Notes: generated by a model from the sequence alone, not told the origin. A stretch of 64,000 nucleotides of DNA from Tindallia californiensis (GCF_900107405.1 NZ_FNPV01000009.1:64737-128736), one strand, 5' to 3'; counted from the stretch's first letter, positions 16,299 to 25,787 are shown. A program made the numbers and translations.

Positions 16299-16964
16299 TT
16301 ACCCATTTTTTGCTTTTATAATTGCCGGTAATGTCAGAACCTCGAAAAATGATTCTATATAAAAATCGCTGATGTGAAGAATCTTTTCTTTGTCTTTTTT
16401 ATTAGAGGAGTCACCTACGCCAATAGTTTTGAAACCAGCCTTTTTAGCCGTTTCAATGGCATACAAGGCATCTTCAAACACCCATATGTCTTTCGGTAAA
16501 GCACCCAGATATTCAGCGGCTTTCAAGTAAATATGAGGGCTTTTCTTGCTGGCACCCACCTCTGTGCAGGTGAAAATGGTTTCGAAGTATTGCATGATCT
16601 GAAGCCTTACCAATGCTTCTTCTAACACACACCGATCACAGGCTGTCGCCACTACCATTGCGATTCCTGCCTGATGCATTTTTTTCAGGAAAGAAGCCGC
16701 ACCGTCTTTTAACAAAATCTGCCGTCGGTACTGTTCTTCGATGGTATGGTTCACACCTGCTATTATTTCATCTGCATCCATTATTAGGTCATATCTTTCC
16801 TTTAAGAAGACAGCGCCTTCCTTCATGCTCATAGAAAATAGCATTGTTGACAGATTAGGTTCTGCTTTTTTTCCAATACCAGCTAAAAACAGTTCGCCAG
16901 CTTTCTCCCATATAGGCATGGAATCTAGTAAGGTTCCATCTAAATCAAAAATAGCACCTTTCAT
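16299..16964 (-). CDS. HAD-superfamily hydrolase (beta-phosphoglucomutase-like)
   Basis: This 221-aa HAD protein has the nucleophile motif FDLDGTLLDS at residues about 6-15, a helical cap, motif II (VVATACDR), motif III lysine (GASKKSPHIYLKAAEYLG) and motif IV (WVFEDALYAIETAKKAG). It fits the phosphoglycolate/beta-phosphoglucomutase-like subgroup and is probably a small phosphatase or mutase. Substrate is unknown. ATG 16964 is preceded by AAAGGAAG. Confidence 0.9.
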   Translation of the reverse strand: MKGAIFDLDGTLLDSMPIWEKAGELFLAGIGKKAEPNLSTMLFSMSMKEGAVFLKERYDLIMDADEIIAGVNHTIEEQYRRQILLKDGAASFLKKMHQAGIAMVVATACDRCVLEEALVRLQIMQYFETIFTCTEVGASKKSPHIYLKAAEYLGALPKDIWVFEDALYAIETAKKAGFKTIGVGDSSNKKDKEKILHISDFYIESFFEVLTLPAIIKAKNG

Positions 16965-17172
16965 CTTTTTCTTCCTTTCTTTATCAATAAGGTTCATGCA
17001 TTACCAATAAACATCCTACTCAAAAAACCATTGCAAGGAACCAGTTTCCCATACAACGGTTTTTAATAATTCTAACAGCTCTTTCGCTTTCCTTTTCAAT
17101 CATTTCAATCATTTTTTTGATCAATAGTTACTTGTTACTTTTATCTTCTTCGATGATGAAAGGAGTATCCCA

Positions 17173-17526
17173 TTATTCAAGTTCTTTCTGCTTCTTTTTG
17201 CTTAAAGAGTTTAAGACCAATTCATAGGACATATCGATCATTTGTTTTAAGATATCTTTCGGTACATCACCTTCTAAATACACTGAATTCCAGTGCTCCT
17301 TATTCATATAATACCCTGCAACAATATGGTGATATTCCCTTCGTAACTGTTGCCCAAAGGCTGGTTCACATTTTAATGTAATTATCGGCTTTTTCTCTTT
17401 ATCACCACCTTGCATAGCAAACATTTTCCCTCCTATAAGGTATCTTGTTGCATCCCATTCTACTTTAAAGTCTTTTTCGGCCCCTTTTTTAGACAGGCAG
17501 TAGCTATCCAACCACTCATCTTTCAC
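17173..17526 (-). CDS. MmcQ/YjbR family protein
   Basis: This 117-aa protein has the family pattern: an N-terminal KKGAEKDF segment, then the MFAM strand, ITLKCEP, and HWNSVYLEGDVP ahead of a C-terminal helix (MIDMSYELVLNSLSKKKQ). The family has a CyaY-like fold and may bind DNA; its role is unknown. The start is GTG 17526, with AGGAGAG 6 nt upstream. It stands alone. Confidence 0.9.
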   Translation of the reverse strand: MKDEWLDSYCLSKKGAEKDFKVEWDATRYLIGGKMFAMQGGDKEKKPIITLKCEPAFGQQLRREYHHIVAGYYMNKEHWNSVYLEGDVPKDILKQMIDMSYELVLNSLSKKKQKELE

Positions 17527-18125
17527 AGAAATCTCTCCTTCCTAAAAACATTTTTCTACTGATATCCTCTTTCCATACTAACAGATCCCAATTAACAGAT
17601 CCCAGTCCTTCTTTTAGCCGTCGTAGTTTTCTCTTGTAAAACCACCTTCTGAACAGTATATACATCTTTCTATACGATTTCTTATAATACCTTAGAGAAT
17701 ACCTATCCCAGGCTCTCAATATCGCAAGATTCCCTTCACTTTTTCCTCAATTTCATTCCATACACATCCTCCTATGCATCCATCATTACAAACATGAAGT
17801 GGTATCTCCCATCTTCGCATTGATCCATCGCCTGCCTTCATTTAGTATGATTTAAGATCCTTTTATTGATAATTGCCATATCCATCTATCGTTGTCTTTT
17901 TTTATCTGATGACCCCTCAGCTTTATTTCTACTTTTCTGAAAAGATCATCTTGTCTTGCAACTCAACTTTTTTGCCTTTTGCAGGTATTCTTGCAAAATA
18001 ATTGCCTACTTTCCACTTGTGTCTTGTTAATTGCTTAACAAGGTAGTATGATTCTTCTTATAGATATTATCTATACTTTTTTATCATTGCATTCATTTAT
18101 TCAATTCACAAGGAGGTTTTTGCAG
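17527..18125. other. Intergenic region upstream of the alanine symporter gene
   Basis: About 600 bp, AT-rich, with no convincing gene. The only structure I can support is the palindrome and promoter close to the symporter gene (18023-18064). Confidence 0.6.
18023..18064 (+). promoter_or_regulatory. Palindromic operator overlapping the promoter of the alanine symporter gene
   Basis: CTTGTTAA-TTGC-TTAACAAG (18023-18042) is a perfect 8-bp inverted repeat. Its right arm contains TTAACA, which can serve as a -35 box with an 18-nt spacer to TATAGA (18059-18064). A protein bound to the palindrome would block this promoter. Confidence 0.5.
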
Positions 18126-19475
18126 ATGAAAGGTCTTTTTGAAGTAGTCGAGTATCTCAATAGCTTGTTGTGGGGTCCTCCCATGTTGGCACTTTTGCTT
18201 GGTACTGGCATTTGGTTTACATTTCGCTTGCGTTTTGTTCAGGTTCGTAAAATTAAGTTGGTTTTCAAGAAGACATTTGGAGATGTGTTTAAAAAGAGTG
18301 AAAAGGCAGATGAGCATGGAATGTCTTCTTTTCAAGCTTTAGCAACCGCCATTGCGGCTCAGGTTGGTACAGGGAACCTGGCCGGCGTTGGAACAGCCAT
18401 TGCCGCCGGCGGCCCCGGAGCTGTTTTCTGGATGTGGTTGAGTGGTTTTTTTGGCGCTGGAACTATTTTTGCTGAAGCAATCCTTGGTCAAACTTATAAT
18501 CAGCGAGTAGATGGTCAAAAGGTAGGAGGACCTGCTTATTATATAAAACATGGTCTTGGTAGTCCGGCTTTAGCTGGTTTTTTTGCAGTTTCTATTATCA
18601 TTGCCTTAGGCTTTATTGGAAATATGGTTCAGTCTAATTCCGTATCAGATTCCATGAATGCGGCTTTTGGTATTCCTCATATTGTACTGGGAATCATAAC
18701 GGCTATTGTGGTTGGCGCCATTGTAATGGGTGGAATTTCACGAATCGCCTCTTTCGCCGTTACCATTGTACCAATCATGGCCGGAATTTATATTCTTGGA
18801 TGCTTAGTCATTATTTTTAGAAATCTTGGTGAAGTTATTCCTGCTTTTCAGTTAATTATTCAAAGTGCTTTTAATCCGATGGCTGCCACTGGCGGAGTAG
18901 TTGGTGTAACTGTCAAAGAAGCTATGAGGTATGGTATTGCGCGAGGCCTTTTTTCAAATGAAGCTGGAATGGGTTCCACACCTCATTCCCACGCCATCGC
19001 TAAGGTAGCTCACCCTTCTCAGCAGGGTTTTGTCGCTATTATGGGTGTTATTATTGATACGTTGGTGGTTTGTACTTTTACCGCCTTAATCATAATTATT
19101 ACTGGAACGTATGAAACTGGCCTGGTAGGAATTCAGTTAACTCAACAAAGTTTCGCTATCGGTTTGGTCGGGTATGGTGAATACTTTATTGCTATTTCTC
19201 TCTTTTTCTTTGCCTTGTCCACCATTATTGCCTGGTACTATTTTGGAGAAGGAAATATCAAATACCTTTTTGGACAAAAAGCAATTCGTGCGTATCAGGT
19301 AATCGTTTTAATATGTATTGTTCTTGGTACTTTGGTTGAGGTAGAGGATGTTTGGGAACTTGCCGACCTGTTTAATGGATTAATGGTTATTCCAAATCTA
19401 ATTGCTTTACTTGGATTAAGCGCTATCGTTATCAAGAGTCTCGAAAGCTATGAATCTAGCGATTTAGACAAATAA
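18126..19475 (+). CDS. Alanine or glycine:cation symporter (AGCS family)
   Basis: This 449-aa membrane protein has about 11 hydrophobic segments and family signatures: GTGNLAGVGTAIAAGGPGAVFWMW (cation/amino-acid site region) and GIARGLFSNEAGMGSTPHSHA. It imports alanine or glycine with Na+ or H+. The family length is 450-490 aa. I set the start at ATG 18126, after AAGGAGG with good spacing; the frame stays open upstream to 18048, but there it overlaps the promoter region. It is monocistronic and ends at a strong terminator. Confidence 0.95.
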   Translation: MKGLFEVVEYLNSLLWGPPMLALLLGTGIWFTFRLRFVQVRKIKLVFKKTFGDVFKKSEKADEHGMSSFQALATAIAAQVGTGNLAGVGTAIAAGGPGAVFWMWLSGFFGAGTIFAEAILGQTYNQRVDGQKVGGPAYYIKHGLGSPALAGFFAVSIIIALGFIGNMVQSNSVSDSMNAAFGIPHIVLGIITAIVVGAIVMGGISRIASFAVTIVPIMAGIYILGCLVIIFRNLGEVIPAFQLIIQSAFNPMAATGGVVGVTVKEAMRYGIARGLFSNEAGMGSTPHSHAIAKVAHPSQQGFVAIMGVIIDTLVVCTFTALIIIITGTYETGLVGIQLTQQSFAIGLVGYGEYFIAISLFFFALSTIIAWYYFGEGNIKYLFGQKAIRAYQVIVLICIVLGTLVEVEDVWELADLFNGLMVIPNLIALLGLSAIVIKSLESYESSDLDK

Positions 19476-19489
19476 TAACACTACCTTGT

Positions 19490-19533
19490 AAAAGCTTCCT
19501 AATCTAACGCAAGTCGGATTAGGAAGCTTTTTT
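19490..19533. terminator. Bidirectional terminator between the symporter and a small convergent gene
   Basis: A 15-bp stem, AAAAGCTTCCTAATC/GATTAGGAAGCTTTT, with a 12-nt loop and further Ts on the right. Confidence 0.92.
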
Positions 19534-19542
19534 ACTGGTTCA

Positions 19543-19779
19543 CTAGTTCATTTCATATACTTTTTCACCATTCATTATCGCTGATTGAATTTTCTCCAAC
19601 TCTTCTAACGCTACTTCCTTTGTATCGTATAATCCCAGCTCCTCGGTCTCATTGCCCCAAAAACTACTATTAGGAATAGTACCCACAATAGCGCCCTTTT
19701 TTTTGCTTCCCCAATTACTCGTTACTGAAAACCCAGCATAGTTCCCTATTTTCTTTTTATCTTGGCTTCTTACCCACAT
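19543..19779 (-). CDS. Small uncharacterised protein (78 aa)
   Basis: The protein starts MWVRSQDKKKIGNYAGF and ends with a helix ALEELEKIQSAIMNG preceded by a GLYDTKEV strand. The start MWVRSQDK and the LG-Y-(S/T)-EEALEVLDEIQ-like end occur in many short Firmicutes and phage proteins of unknown function. GGGAGG lies 7 nt before the ATG. It faces the symporter gene across a shared terminator. Confidence 0.75.
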   Translation of the reverse strand: MWVRSQDKKKIGNYAGFSVTSNWGSKKKGAIVGTIPNSSFWGNETEELGLYDTKEVALEELEKIQSAIMNGEKVYEMN

Positions 19780-20145
19780 CGCTTTTCCTCCCTGTCAAAT
19801 CTCTTTATTGAAGCATACCTTAAGATGTCATGGATCTCAACAACACCCTTCCCGGAAACAAATTTAATAATATGTCCCTTTTAAGTATACTTCATAAAAA
19901 ATATTCCTTGCAACAAGGGAAGATAAATAGGACTTATAGATTAGGCTTATATGGGATTTTTATTGGGCAAGAAGGTGGATGTAGTGATAAAATAGAAAAT
20001 TATTAGTTGCTTCTTTCGCCATTCGCCAAAATCCTATTGATAAATTCCTTGTTTAAAAGTACCAATGGTAGGCTGTACTGGACAAAAGCCGAAGAAAAAA
20101 ATCTATTGATCCCTCAAAACATATAAACACAAGAGAGGTGAAGCA
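19780..20145. other. Intergenic region upstream of the ABC exporter operon
   Basis: 366 bp between divergent genes. I see no gene and no promoter or hairpin strong enough to report. Confidence 0.6.
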
Positions 20146-20859
20146 ATGTATCTGGAGATTGAAAAACTGTCAAAAGAATATGGAGATCTATTAGCTATTG
20201 ATCATTTTACCAGCCGATGGGAAGACCATGAGATCATTGGCTTAGTAGGGCCCAATGGTGCCGGGAAGTCTACTTTGTTCAAGATAGTAGCAGGGTTTCT
20301 TGAACCGCATCAGGGGAACATACGACTTAACGGAGAGAATGTTTCTTTAGGTGCTGTTGCCTACGTGCCAGAGTTTCCTGATTTATTCCCCGTGTTAAGT
20401 GTATGGGAGCATTTTAAGTTTATTTCCTTAGCCTATAAGATCAATCACTGGGAGCAGGAAGCACAGGAATATCTGGAGGCTTTTCAACTGACGGATAAAA
20501 AGAATTCCTTAGCGGGAGAACTTTCAAAGGGTATGAAACAAAAGGTGATGATCGCTATTTCTTTACTGCGAAAACCCTCTGTTTTACTAATGGATGAGCC
20601 GTTTTCTGGTCTAGATCCTTTATCCAGCCGAGAACTACAGCATCGCATTCAGAGGTTAAAGAGTCCGAACCGAATTGTTCTGGTATCAAGTCACAACCTA
20701 AACACCATTCAATCAATTTGTGATAGAGTTTTGATCATGAAGCATGGCGTTTTATTGAGAGATCAGAAGATGAGCGCTATTCTTAATGAAACCAGGCAAA
20801 AGGGTTTTGAAACCCTAGAGGATTTTTTTCTGGAGGTGACAAGGTTTGGGAACTCTTAA
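20146..20859 (+). CDS. ABC transporter ATP-binding protein
   Basis: This 237-aa ATPase has Walker A GPNGAGKST (about 36-44), a signature ELSKGMKQK in place of LSGGQ, Walker B VLLMDEPFSGLD and the switch histidine in VLVSSH. This signature variant is common in ABC-2-type exporters. GAGAGGTG precedes the ATG. It overlaps the permease gene by 14 nt, so the two proteins form one transporter. Confidence 0.95.
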   Translation: MYLEIEKLSKEYGDLLAIDHFTSRWEDHEIIGLVGPNGAGKSTLFKIVAGFLEPHQGNIRLNGENVSLGAVAYVPEFPDLFPVLSVWEHFKFISLAYKINHWEQEAQEYLEAFQLTDKKNSLAGELSKGMKQKVMIAISLLRKPSVLLMDEPFSGLDPLSSRELQHRIQRLKSPNRIVLVSSHNLNTIQSICDRVLIMKHGVLLRDQKMSAILNETRQKGFETLEDFFLEVTRFGNS

Positions 20860-22426
20860 CGCTTTCCTTTTTCTGGAGTGGAAAACCCTTACTAATAAGA
20901 TTAGACACTATCGAAAGTATAAATTCCAAAGTGGTTTGATCTTATTAGGATTTGTTTTATTCGGGTTGATGTTTTTTAGTATTCCAGGTGGTGAAACCCC
21001 TGAATTTTCAGAAACTTCAATAGGATACAGCGAACACATCATCGGCGGCATGATCCTGGGAACCTTCATCATACATCTTTTGATGGCCAGCACCAAATTT
21101 CCTGTAAAGCTTCCAGGCTATAGTCCCTCTTTGCTCTTAAGCCTTCCGATATCTACTCGAGGACTAATTCTTTATTATTTAGTGAAGCAATTTTTTATCC
21201 AGGCTGTCGTGAAACTATATTTGGTGTATTTTATGGTATCCAGCTTAGGAAGATCATTTCTTCCTTCTGGCTATTTCTTTGCATGGATAGGTTATTTGCT
21301 GTTAGGGATTTGGGTGGCGGCTGTCTCTCTCCTATTGCATCGTATGATGCGCCGCTTTTCTCTCGATAAAGTTTATCTATGGGGATTTCTTTTAATGCTG
21401 TTGATTATTGGCTTTATCGAGAGCGGAGCCAATTTTCCGATTTTCTTGAATTTGATACATCCTCAGAACTGGTGGCCTCTAAAAGGTTTTTATCTATTGA
21501 TTGTTGATGTATTTCAGCCAGCAGAATCTTCTTTATGGCCTGTTTTGTTTGCTACAGGATGTTTGACATTCCTGACCTTCGCTTTAGCCTTTTGGAGACT
21601 GGAATATACGAGGGAAGAAATCACCAGCGAAATATATAAAGCAAAGCAAATGATGGATCAATCCAGCAAAATAAAAGATCCCGATGAAGTGATGCTTCAG
21701 TTTTTCGGAGCCCCCAAAAAGAGCTGGATCGCAAATCGTTCATGGACTCCCGGTATTGTAACCGCTTTGATTTGGAAAGAATTAGTTACCTTAGAACGAT
21801 TAAAGTCTTCGGAGCTTAAGCTTGGGGGGATTTCTGCTTTTGTTTTAGGAATCATCGGTGGTCTCTTGTATGTTTTTCTCACGATACCCGTAACCATTTT
21901 TTTGCTTCCGGCGCTTCTCAATGGTCTGGGTGCTAGCAAACCATCCATCAGCGTCTTTCACTCCCTTGTCTGCCAGCTTCCCGGGTCTTGGTTTCAGAAA
22001 CTTTTCGGCGTAAGCATATTATCAGCGTTGGAAGGAATGATTTACCATTTAGTCGCCTTAACGGCAGTGATTTTTACGATTGTCTTTTTCAAAGGAATTG
22101 AGAGCCTTGATGCCGTCGTCTATGTATTACCTTCTTTTCTTTTGATGCTTTTACCACTTAATCTGCTAGCTACCGTCCTTGGACTTTTAGGGTATCTTCT
22201 TGGTTTTCGATTTATTGGAGTGTTTCGGATAGTCATTGTATTCCTACCTGGAATCCTTCATTTTGGAATCTTTATTTTTGGGGGATACAAGCTGCATTGG
22301 CATTTTGGAATAAGTTCTTTTCTTGCCATAGGAGCATTGGCCTTATCCTGGTTTTGGATGAAAGTAAGCAGTCTTTACTTATCCAAACATTTTGCTAAGC
22401 TTCGAGAAGCCTCTACTTCTATCTAA
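20846..22426 (+). CDS. ABC exporter permease (putative ABC-2-like)
   Basis: This 526-aa protein has about 10-12 hydrophobic segments and a soluble stretch near the middle (about 250-310). It matches the layout of the 'putative ABC exporter' permeases of Firmicutes. The start is TTG 20846 with CTGGAGGTGA upstream, inside the ATPase gene. The exported substrate cannot be inferred. Confidence 0.85.
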   Translation: MGTLNAFLFLEWKTLTNKIRHYRKYKFQSGLILLGFVLFGLMFFSIPGGETPEFSETSIGYSEHIIGGMILGTFIIHLLMASTKFPVKLPGYSPSLLLSLPISTRGLILYYLVKQFFIQAVVKLYLVYFMVSSLGRSFLPSGYFFAWIGYLLLGIWVAAVSLLLHRMMRRFSLDKVYLWGFLLMLLIIGFIESGANFPIFLNLIHPQNWWPLKGFYLLIVDVFQPAESSLWPVLFATGCLTFLTFALAFWRLEYTREEITSEIYKAKQMMDQSSKIKDPDEVMLQFFGAPKKSWIANRSWTPGIVTALIWKELVTLERLKSSELKLGGISAFVLGIIGGLLYVFLTIPVTIFLLPALLNGLGASKPSISVFHSLVCQLPGSWFQKLFGVSILSALEGMIYHLVALTAVIFTIVFFKGIESLDAVVYVLPSFLLMLLPLNLLATVLGLLGYLLGFRFIGVFRIVIVFLPGILHFGIFIFGGYKLHWHFGISSFLAIGALALSWFWMKVSSLYLSKHFAKLREASTSI

Positions 22427-22533
22427 ACTGAGTCGTCTCTTCTTTGTGTTTTTATATTGTTGTATGCAACATGAACGTTTTGCGTATCCATTGATGAAAA
22501 AAGAAAATCCAACATGAAATAGGGAGGTAACTA

Positions 22534-23205
22534 ATGAATCATACAACTATTAGCTTTGATACTATCAAGCAAAATGAAGAAGTGACCGCTTACATGACCG
22601 CTGGCGATCAGGTGCTGGAAGCTATGGGGTACACGGAGCATGCTTTTGTCCATGGCCGTATTGTTGCTAACTGGGCCAGTGAAATCATATCGGCTTTTGG
22701 CTATAGTGACCGGGAAGCAGAACTGGTTAAAATAGCGGCTTACCTTCACGATATCGGCAATGTGGTTAATCGGGAAGGGCATGCTCAATCCAGCGCTATC
22801 ATAGCTTTCACCCTCCTGACCCGCTTAGGAATGGATCCGAAAGAAATCAGCCAGATCATCTCCTCCATCGGGAATCATGATGAAGGGAATGGTCAGATCA
22901 TCAGTCCCTTGTCTGCCGCTTTGGCTATTGCTGATAAAAGTGATGTGCGCCGTAGCCGCGTTCGAAATCAGGATCCTATCACTTTTGATATTCACGACCG
23001 GGTTAACTATGCGGTGGAAAAATCAGAACTGATCGTAGATGCCACGAAGAAAACCGTCACCTTATACCTTACCATCGACACCGCTATTGCACCTAAAATT
23101 GAGTACTTTGAAATATTTCTTGGACGAATGATGATGTGCCGAAAAGCCGCCGATTCCCTTGGCGCTACCTTCCTTCTCTTTATGAACCAGACCCAAATGT
23201 TGTAA
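22534..23205 (+). CDS. HD-domain phosphohydrolase
   Basis: This 223-aa HD-domain protein has an early histidine (HAFVHGRIV), the HD pair in AAYLHDIGN, further histidines (NREGHAQSS, IGNHDEGN) and D in ALAIADKSDV, the metal-binding set of the superfamily. It probably hydrolyses a phosphate ester or nucleotide. GGGAGG lies 7 nt before the ATG. No operon partner. Confidence 0.9.
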   Translation: MNHTTISFDTIKQNEEVTAYMTAGDQVLEAMGYTEHAFVHGRIVANWASEIISAFGYSDREAELVKIAAYLHDIGNVVNREGHAQSSAIIAFTLLTRLGMDPKEISQIISSIGNHDEGNGQIISPLSAALAIADKSDVRRSRVRNQDPITFDIHDRVNYAVEKSELIVDATKKTVTLYLTIDTAIAPKIEYFEIFLGRMMMCRKAADSLGATFLLFMNQTQML

Positions 23206-23358
23206 AGAGAAGGAAAAGAAGGCTTATTCCACTTCCCCCTGTGTTAGGATAGTTGTCATAGCCTTCCAACTAAAGTATAGTGAGCACTGACCTTTTTTCG
23301 ATAAATGGGACACAAATAAGTTAGTTTTTCTACGATTTTCTAAGAATTGCTTTGTTTT

Positions 23359-23500
23359 TTATGCAACCATAGGCTGTTTACTTGCAATAAAGTCTGAAAT
23401 TCCAAGGTTTCCAAGGGCTTGATGCCGTCGTTTCCGGTTATAAAATTGGTCGATATACCAGTAGAGATCTTGCTTGGCTTCTTTCTTGACAATGACCGAT
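23359..23500 (-). mobile_element. C-terminal remnant of an IS3-family transposase (OrfB)
   Basis: On the minus strand the frame gives EAKQDLYWYIDQFYNRKRRH followed by QALGNLGISDFIASK and a stop. This is the typical end of IS3-family OrfB proteins (YIDxFYNxKRRHxALGxLxPxxF). Everything upstream is missing. Sequence near 23288-23315 (TGACCTTTTTTCG...GGGACAC) might be the old element end, but I cannot pair it with a second end. Confidence 0.8.
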
Positions 23501-23880
23501 CATAATGAATATCCAGGAAATGATGTGCTGGAAATACACGTTGTACCGGTAGTGCCGATATCCGTTCAAGTGAGACAAGATACGCTTCTGGATCGGTTGA
23601 TGTATCATAAGCAAATAACGTGTCTTTATAAATTAAATCTCCAGTGAAAAGATAATCTGAATCCTTTTCTCAGAAACTCATATGTCCCGGTGAATGACTA
23701 GGTGCATGTTGAACGCTAATACAACGACCACCTATATCTAGGATATCATGGTCTTTCAGTACCCTTGTGGGTTTCCCTAAAAAAACTTGTATTCATTAAC
23801 GGCATAGCTCTTTGGCAGATCGCAACGGTCAACCACCATTCCCTTGATCTGTTTCATTTTCACAAACGTCTTAACTAATA
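23498..23880 (-). pseudogene. Broken metallo-beta-lactamase-fold hydrolase gene
   Basis: Fragments in order on the minus strand: VVDRCDLPKSYAVNEYK, then after a frameshift in a T-run LGKPTRVLKDHDILDIGG, APSHSPGHMSF, an in-frame TGA, and LFTGDLIYKDTLFAYDTS ... RVFPAHHFLDIHYD. The HSPGH, TGDL and PAHH motifs identify the fold. The N-terminal HxHxDH part is missing, and the 3' end runs into the IS3 remnant. It is dead by three criteria: truncation, frameshift and stop. Confidence 0.85.
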
Positions 23881-24093
23881 AACACTATTCTAATTGCTTC
23901 GCCGTCTGATGACTTTCTCCTCTTTTATCCAGTGATTTTATTCACAATATTTTCAAATTCTGTTTTTCTTCTCTTACTGTTCAGCTATGTGAATGCTATC
24001 GTATTCTGTCCAAAACCATACGTCCTTGCGGACTGTCTTAAACAGTTATGTAAAAGGATTCCCTTAAGATGGATACAGAATCGAAATAAACGG

Positions 24094-24282
24094 CTAAAAG
24101 GTACACATTGCATTGATTGCTGTATCTTTTTTAGGGTTTAAGGTCTGTAGTTCCTGCATTGCTTTTAATCCTAAAGGAGTCGCCGCATTCCCAAGGCCTA
24201 GCCTATTGGCTGCCATGTTCATAATAATAGCCCCCATTGCAGGATGATCCGATGGAACTTCGGGAAACAAGGTCTGATTTCA
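24094..24282 (-). pseudogene. Fragment of spmA (spore maturation protein A)
   Basis: About 60 codons give LFPEVPSDHPAMGAIIMNMA then ANRLGLGNAATPLGLKAMQE and LQTLNPKKDTAINAMCTF, then a stop. This is the conserved middle of SpmA, a spore-peptidoglycan maturation membrane protein. A stop codon precedes the fragment in frame. It implies a spore-forming ancestor; whether the organism has another spmA is not visible here. Confidence 0.85.
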
Positions 24283-24322
24283 TGGCTTTGGTCGGAAACT
24301 CTATCGAAAATTCCGCTGGAAG

Positions 24323-25621
24323 CTACACATCCTTCTTTATTAAATAGTCGGGAAGGCGTTCCATGCGAATTAAATCTTGATAGGTTTCCCTCTCTACAAT
24401 AACATAACTTCCTTCATCACTCAAAAGCACCACCGCTGCTTTTGGGGTTTTATTATAATGACTGGCCATCGAATAATTATAGGCTCCCGTATTTTTCATC
24501 ACAAGGACGTCGCCACTTTCCAATTCTGGCGTAGGTAAATCCCATATTAAGATATCCCCACTTTCACAACATTTTCCTGCAATGGTGGTGACTTGATCTG
24601 TTTTTTCCTGCCATTTATTCGCAATAACCCCATCATACCTGGCTTGATAAAGTGCTGGTCTTGGATTATCAGGCATCCCACCATCCACACTGGCGTATTT
24701 TCGAATGCCTTCAATCTCTTTGATCGATCCAATGGTATATAAAGTGATTCCAGCTTCTCCGATGATCCATCTTCCCGGCTCAATGATAATGCTTGGCTGG
24801 CTCCATGATTCTTTTTCAAATTGACGGCTTACTTCTTTCATAATTTCATCTGTGTAAAAACCTATTTCATGGGTCTGTTCTTCCTCAGCGGTATACTTAA
24901 TTCCAAATCCACCGCCTACATTTAATTCTTCTGTGCTATATCCCAGTTCGATTTTCAATACTTTTATAAGATTGATGACTATTTGAACGGCTGCCAGGTA
25001 AATATTGTTTTCAAAGAGCTGTGAACCCAAATGAAAATGAAAGCCGAGTAATGTCAGCCGCCTATTTGCCATGGTTTTTTTTACGATCCTATGCAACTCT
25101 TTCTTGTTGAGGGGCAGACCAAATTTCGAATCCTTTTGACCTGTTTGAATGTATTTATGGGTGTCTCCTTCAATTCCAGGAGATAGGCGAAACAAAATAT
25201 TGGCATGAGAATCCATGCTTTCAGCGATAGCCGCCAACATCTCTAGTTCGTACTCATTATCTACAATAATTCGTCCAACATCATGTTTTACGGCCATTTC
25301 CAGCTCTTCTCGAGATTTATTGCTTCCGTGAAAAATCACTCTTTCCATCGGAAATTTAGCTGCAATTGCTGTATAGAGTTCTCCACCAGAAACCACGTCC
25401 AGGCCTAATCCTTCTTCTTCTATGATTTTACAGATGGCTTGGGTGAGAAAGGCTTTACTGGCGTAAGCGGCAAAGGATTTATCATATTTCATTAAAAAGT
25501 TTTCTTGAATGTTTCGGCACTTTTCCCGAATCATTTTTTCTGAAAGTACATAAAGCGGTGTTCCATAGGTTTTCGCCAGTTCAACTGTATCATAACCAGC
25601 AAAGCAATAATTTGTTCCCAT
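24323..25621 (-). CDS. lysA: Diaminopimelate decarboxylase
   Basis: LysA makes L-lysine from meso-diaminopimelate with PLP. The 432-aa protein shows the PLP lysine K56 in AAYASKAF, HFHLGSQ, the phosphate-binding GGGFGI, EPGR, and a C-terminal cysteine region (KCCESGDIL) with the substrate tyrosine segment GAYNYSMASHYN. Length is normal. The start is ATG 25621, with AAGGAGG 11 nt upstream. There is no lysine riboswitch; instead a sigma-54-type promoter lies 46-61 bp upstream, and a sigma-54 activator gene follows, so expression is probably under that activator. No other lysine genes are adjacent. Confidence 0.95.
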   Translation of the reverse strand: MGTNYCFAGYDTVELAKTYGTPLYVLSEKMIREKCRNIQENFLMKYDKSFAAYASKAFLTQAICKIIEEEGLGLDVVSGGELYTAIAAKFPMERVIFHGSNKSREELEMAVKHDVGRIIVDNEYELEMLAAIAESMDSHANILFRLSPGIEGDTHKYIQTGQKDSKFGLPLNKKELHRIVKKTMANRRLTLLGFHFHLGSQLFENNIYLAAVQIVINLIKVLKIELGYSTEELNVGGGFGIKYTAEEEQTHEIGFYTDEIMKEVSRQFEKESWSQPSIIIEPGRWIIGEAGITLYTIGSIKEIEGIRKYASVDGGMPDNPRPALYQARYDGVIANKWQEKTDQVTTIAGKCCESGDILIWDLPTPELESGDVLVMKNTGAYNYSMASHYNKTPKAAVVLLSDEGSYVIVERETYQDLIRMERLPDYLIKKDV

Positions 25622-25666
25622 ATTCTTTTGTTCCTCCTTCTAGCTTCAATTAGTACCTCTTTGAAA

Positions 25667-25682
25667 AGCAATAACCATGCCA
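25667..25682 (-). promoter_or_regulatory. Sigma-54 (-24/-12) promoter of lysA
   Basis: On the minus strand it reads TGGCATGGTTATTGCT. It has GG and GC at exactly the required 10-nt separation and only one change from TGGCACG-N4-TTGCW. The predicted start near 25656 leaves a 35-nt leader before the lysA ATG. Confidence 0.75.
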
Positions 25683-25787
25683 ATTAGCATCGGTTGCCGG
25701 TTTTTTATTTGCTTTGGCTTTTTGCAGGAGGTTCAGAAGGCTCCGAAGGTTCATCAAATCCTTAAGAATATAAACAGCCCTCGTTTC

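Larger units (their letters stand above)
23206..24322. other. Gene graveyard between the HD-domain gene and lysA
   Basis: About 1.1 kb without an intact gene. On the minus strand it holds, from right to left, pieces of spmA, a metallo-beta-lactamase-fold gene and an IS3-type transposase, each listed separately. The stretch 23881-24093 between the spmA and hydrolase pieces is unassigned. Confidence 0.8.

Noticed and set aside
17516-17719. A 67-codon minus-strand frame upstream of the YjbR-family gene
   Set aside because: It overlaps the ribosome binding site and start of the YjbR gene, has no own ribosome binding site and its composition (many Arg, Lys, Tyr, Trp) looks like chance.
23932-24141. 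A 69-codon plus-strand frame in the graveyard
   Set aside because: It runs antisense to the spmA fragment and flanking debris and has no start signal.
25622-25787. Lysine riboswitch before lysA
   Set aside because: The leader after the predicted sigma-54 start is only about 35 nt, too short for an L-box, and no conserved elements were seen.
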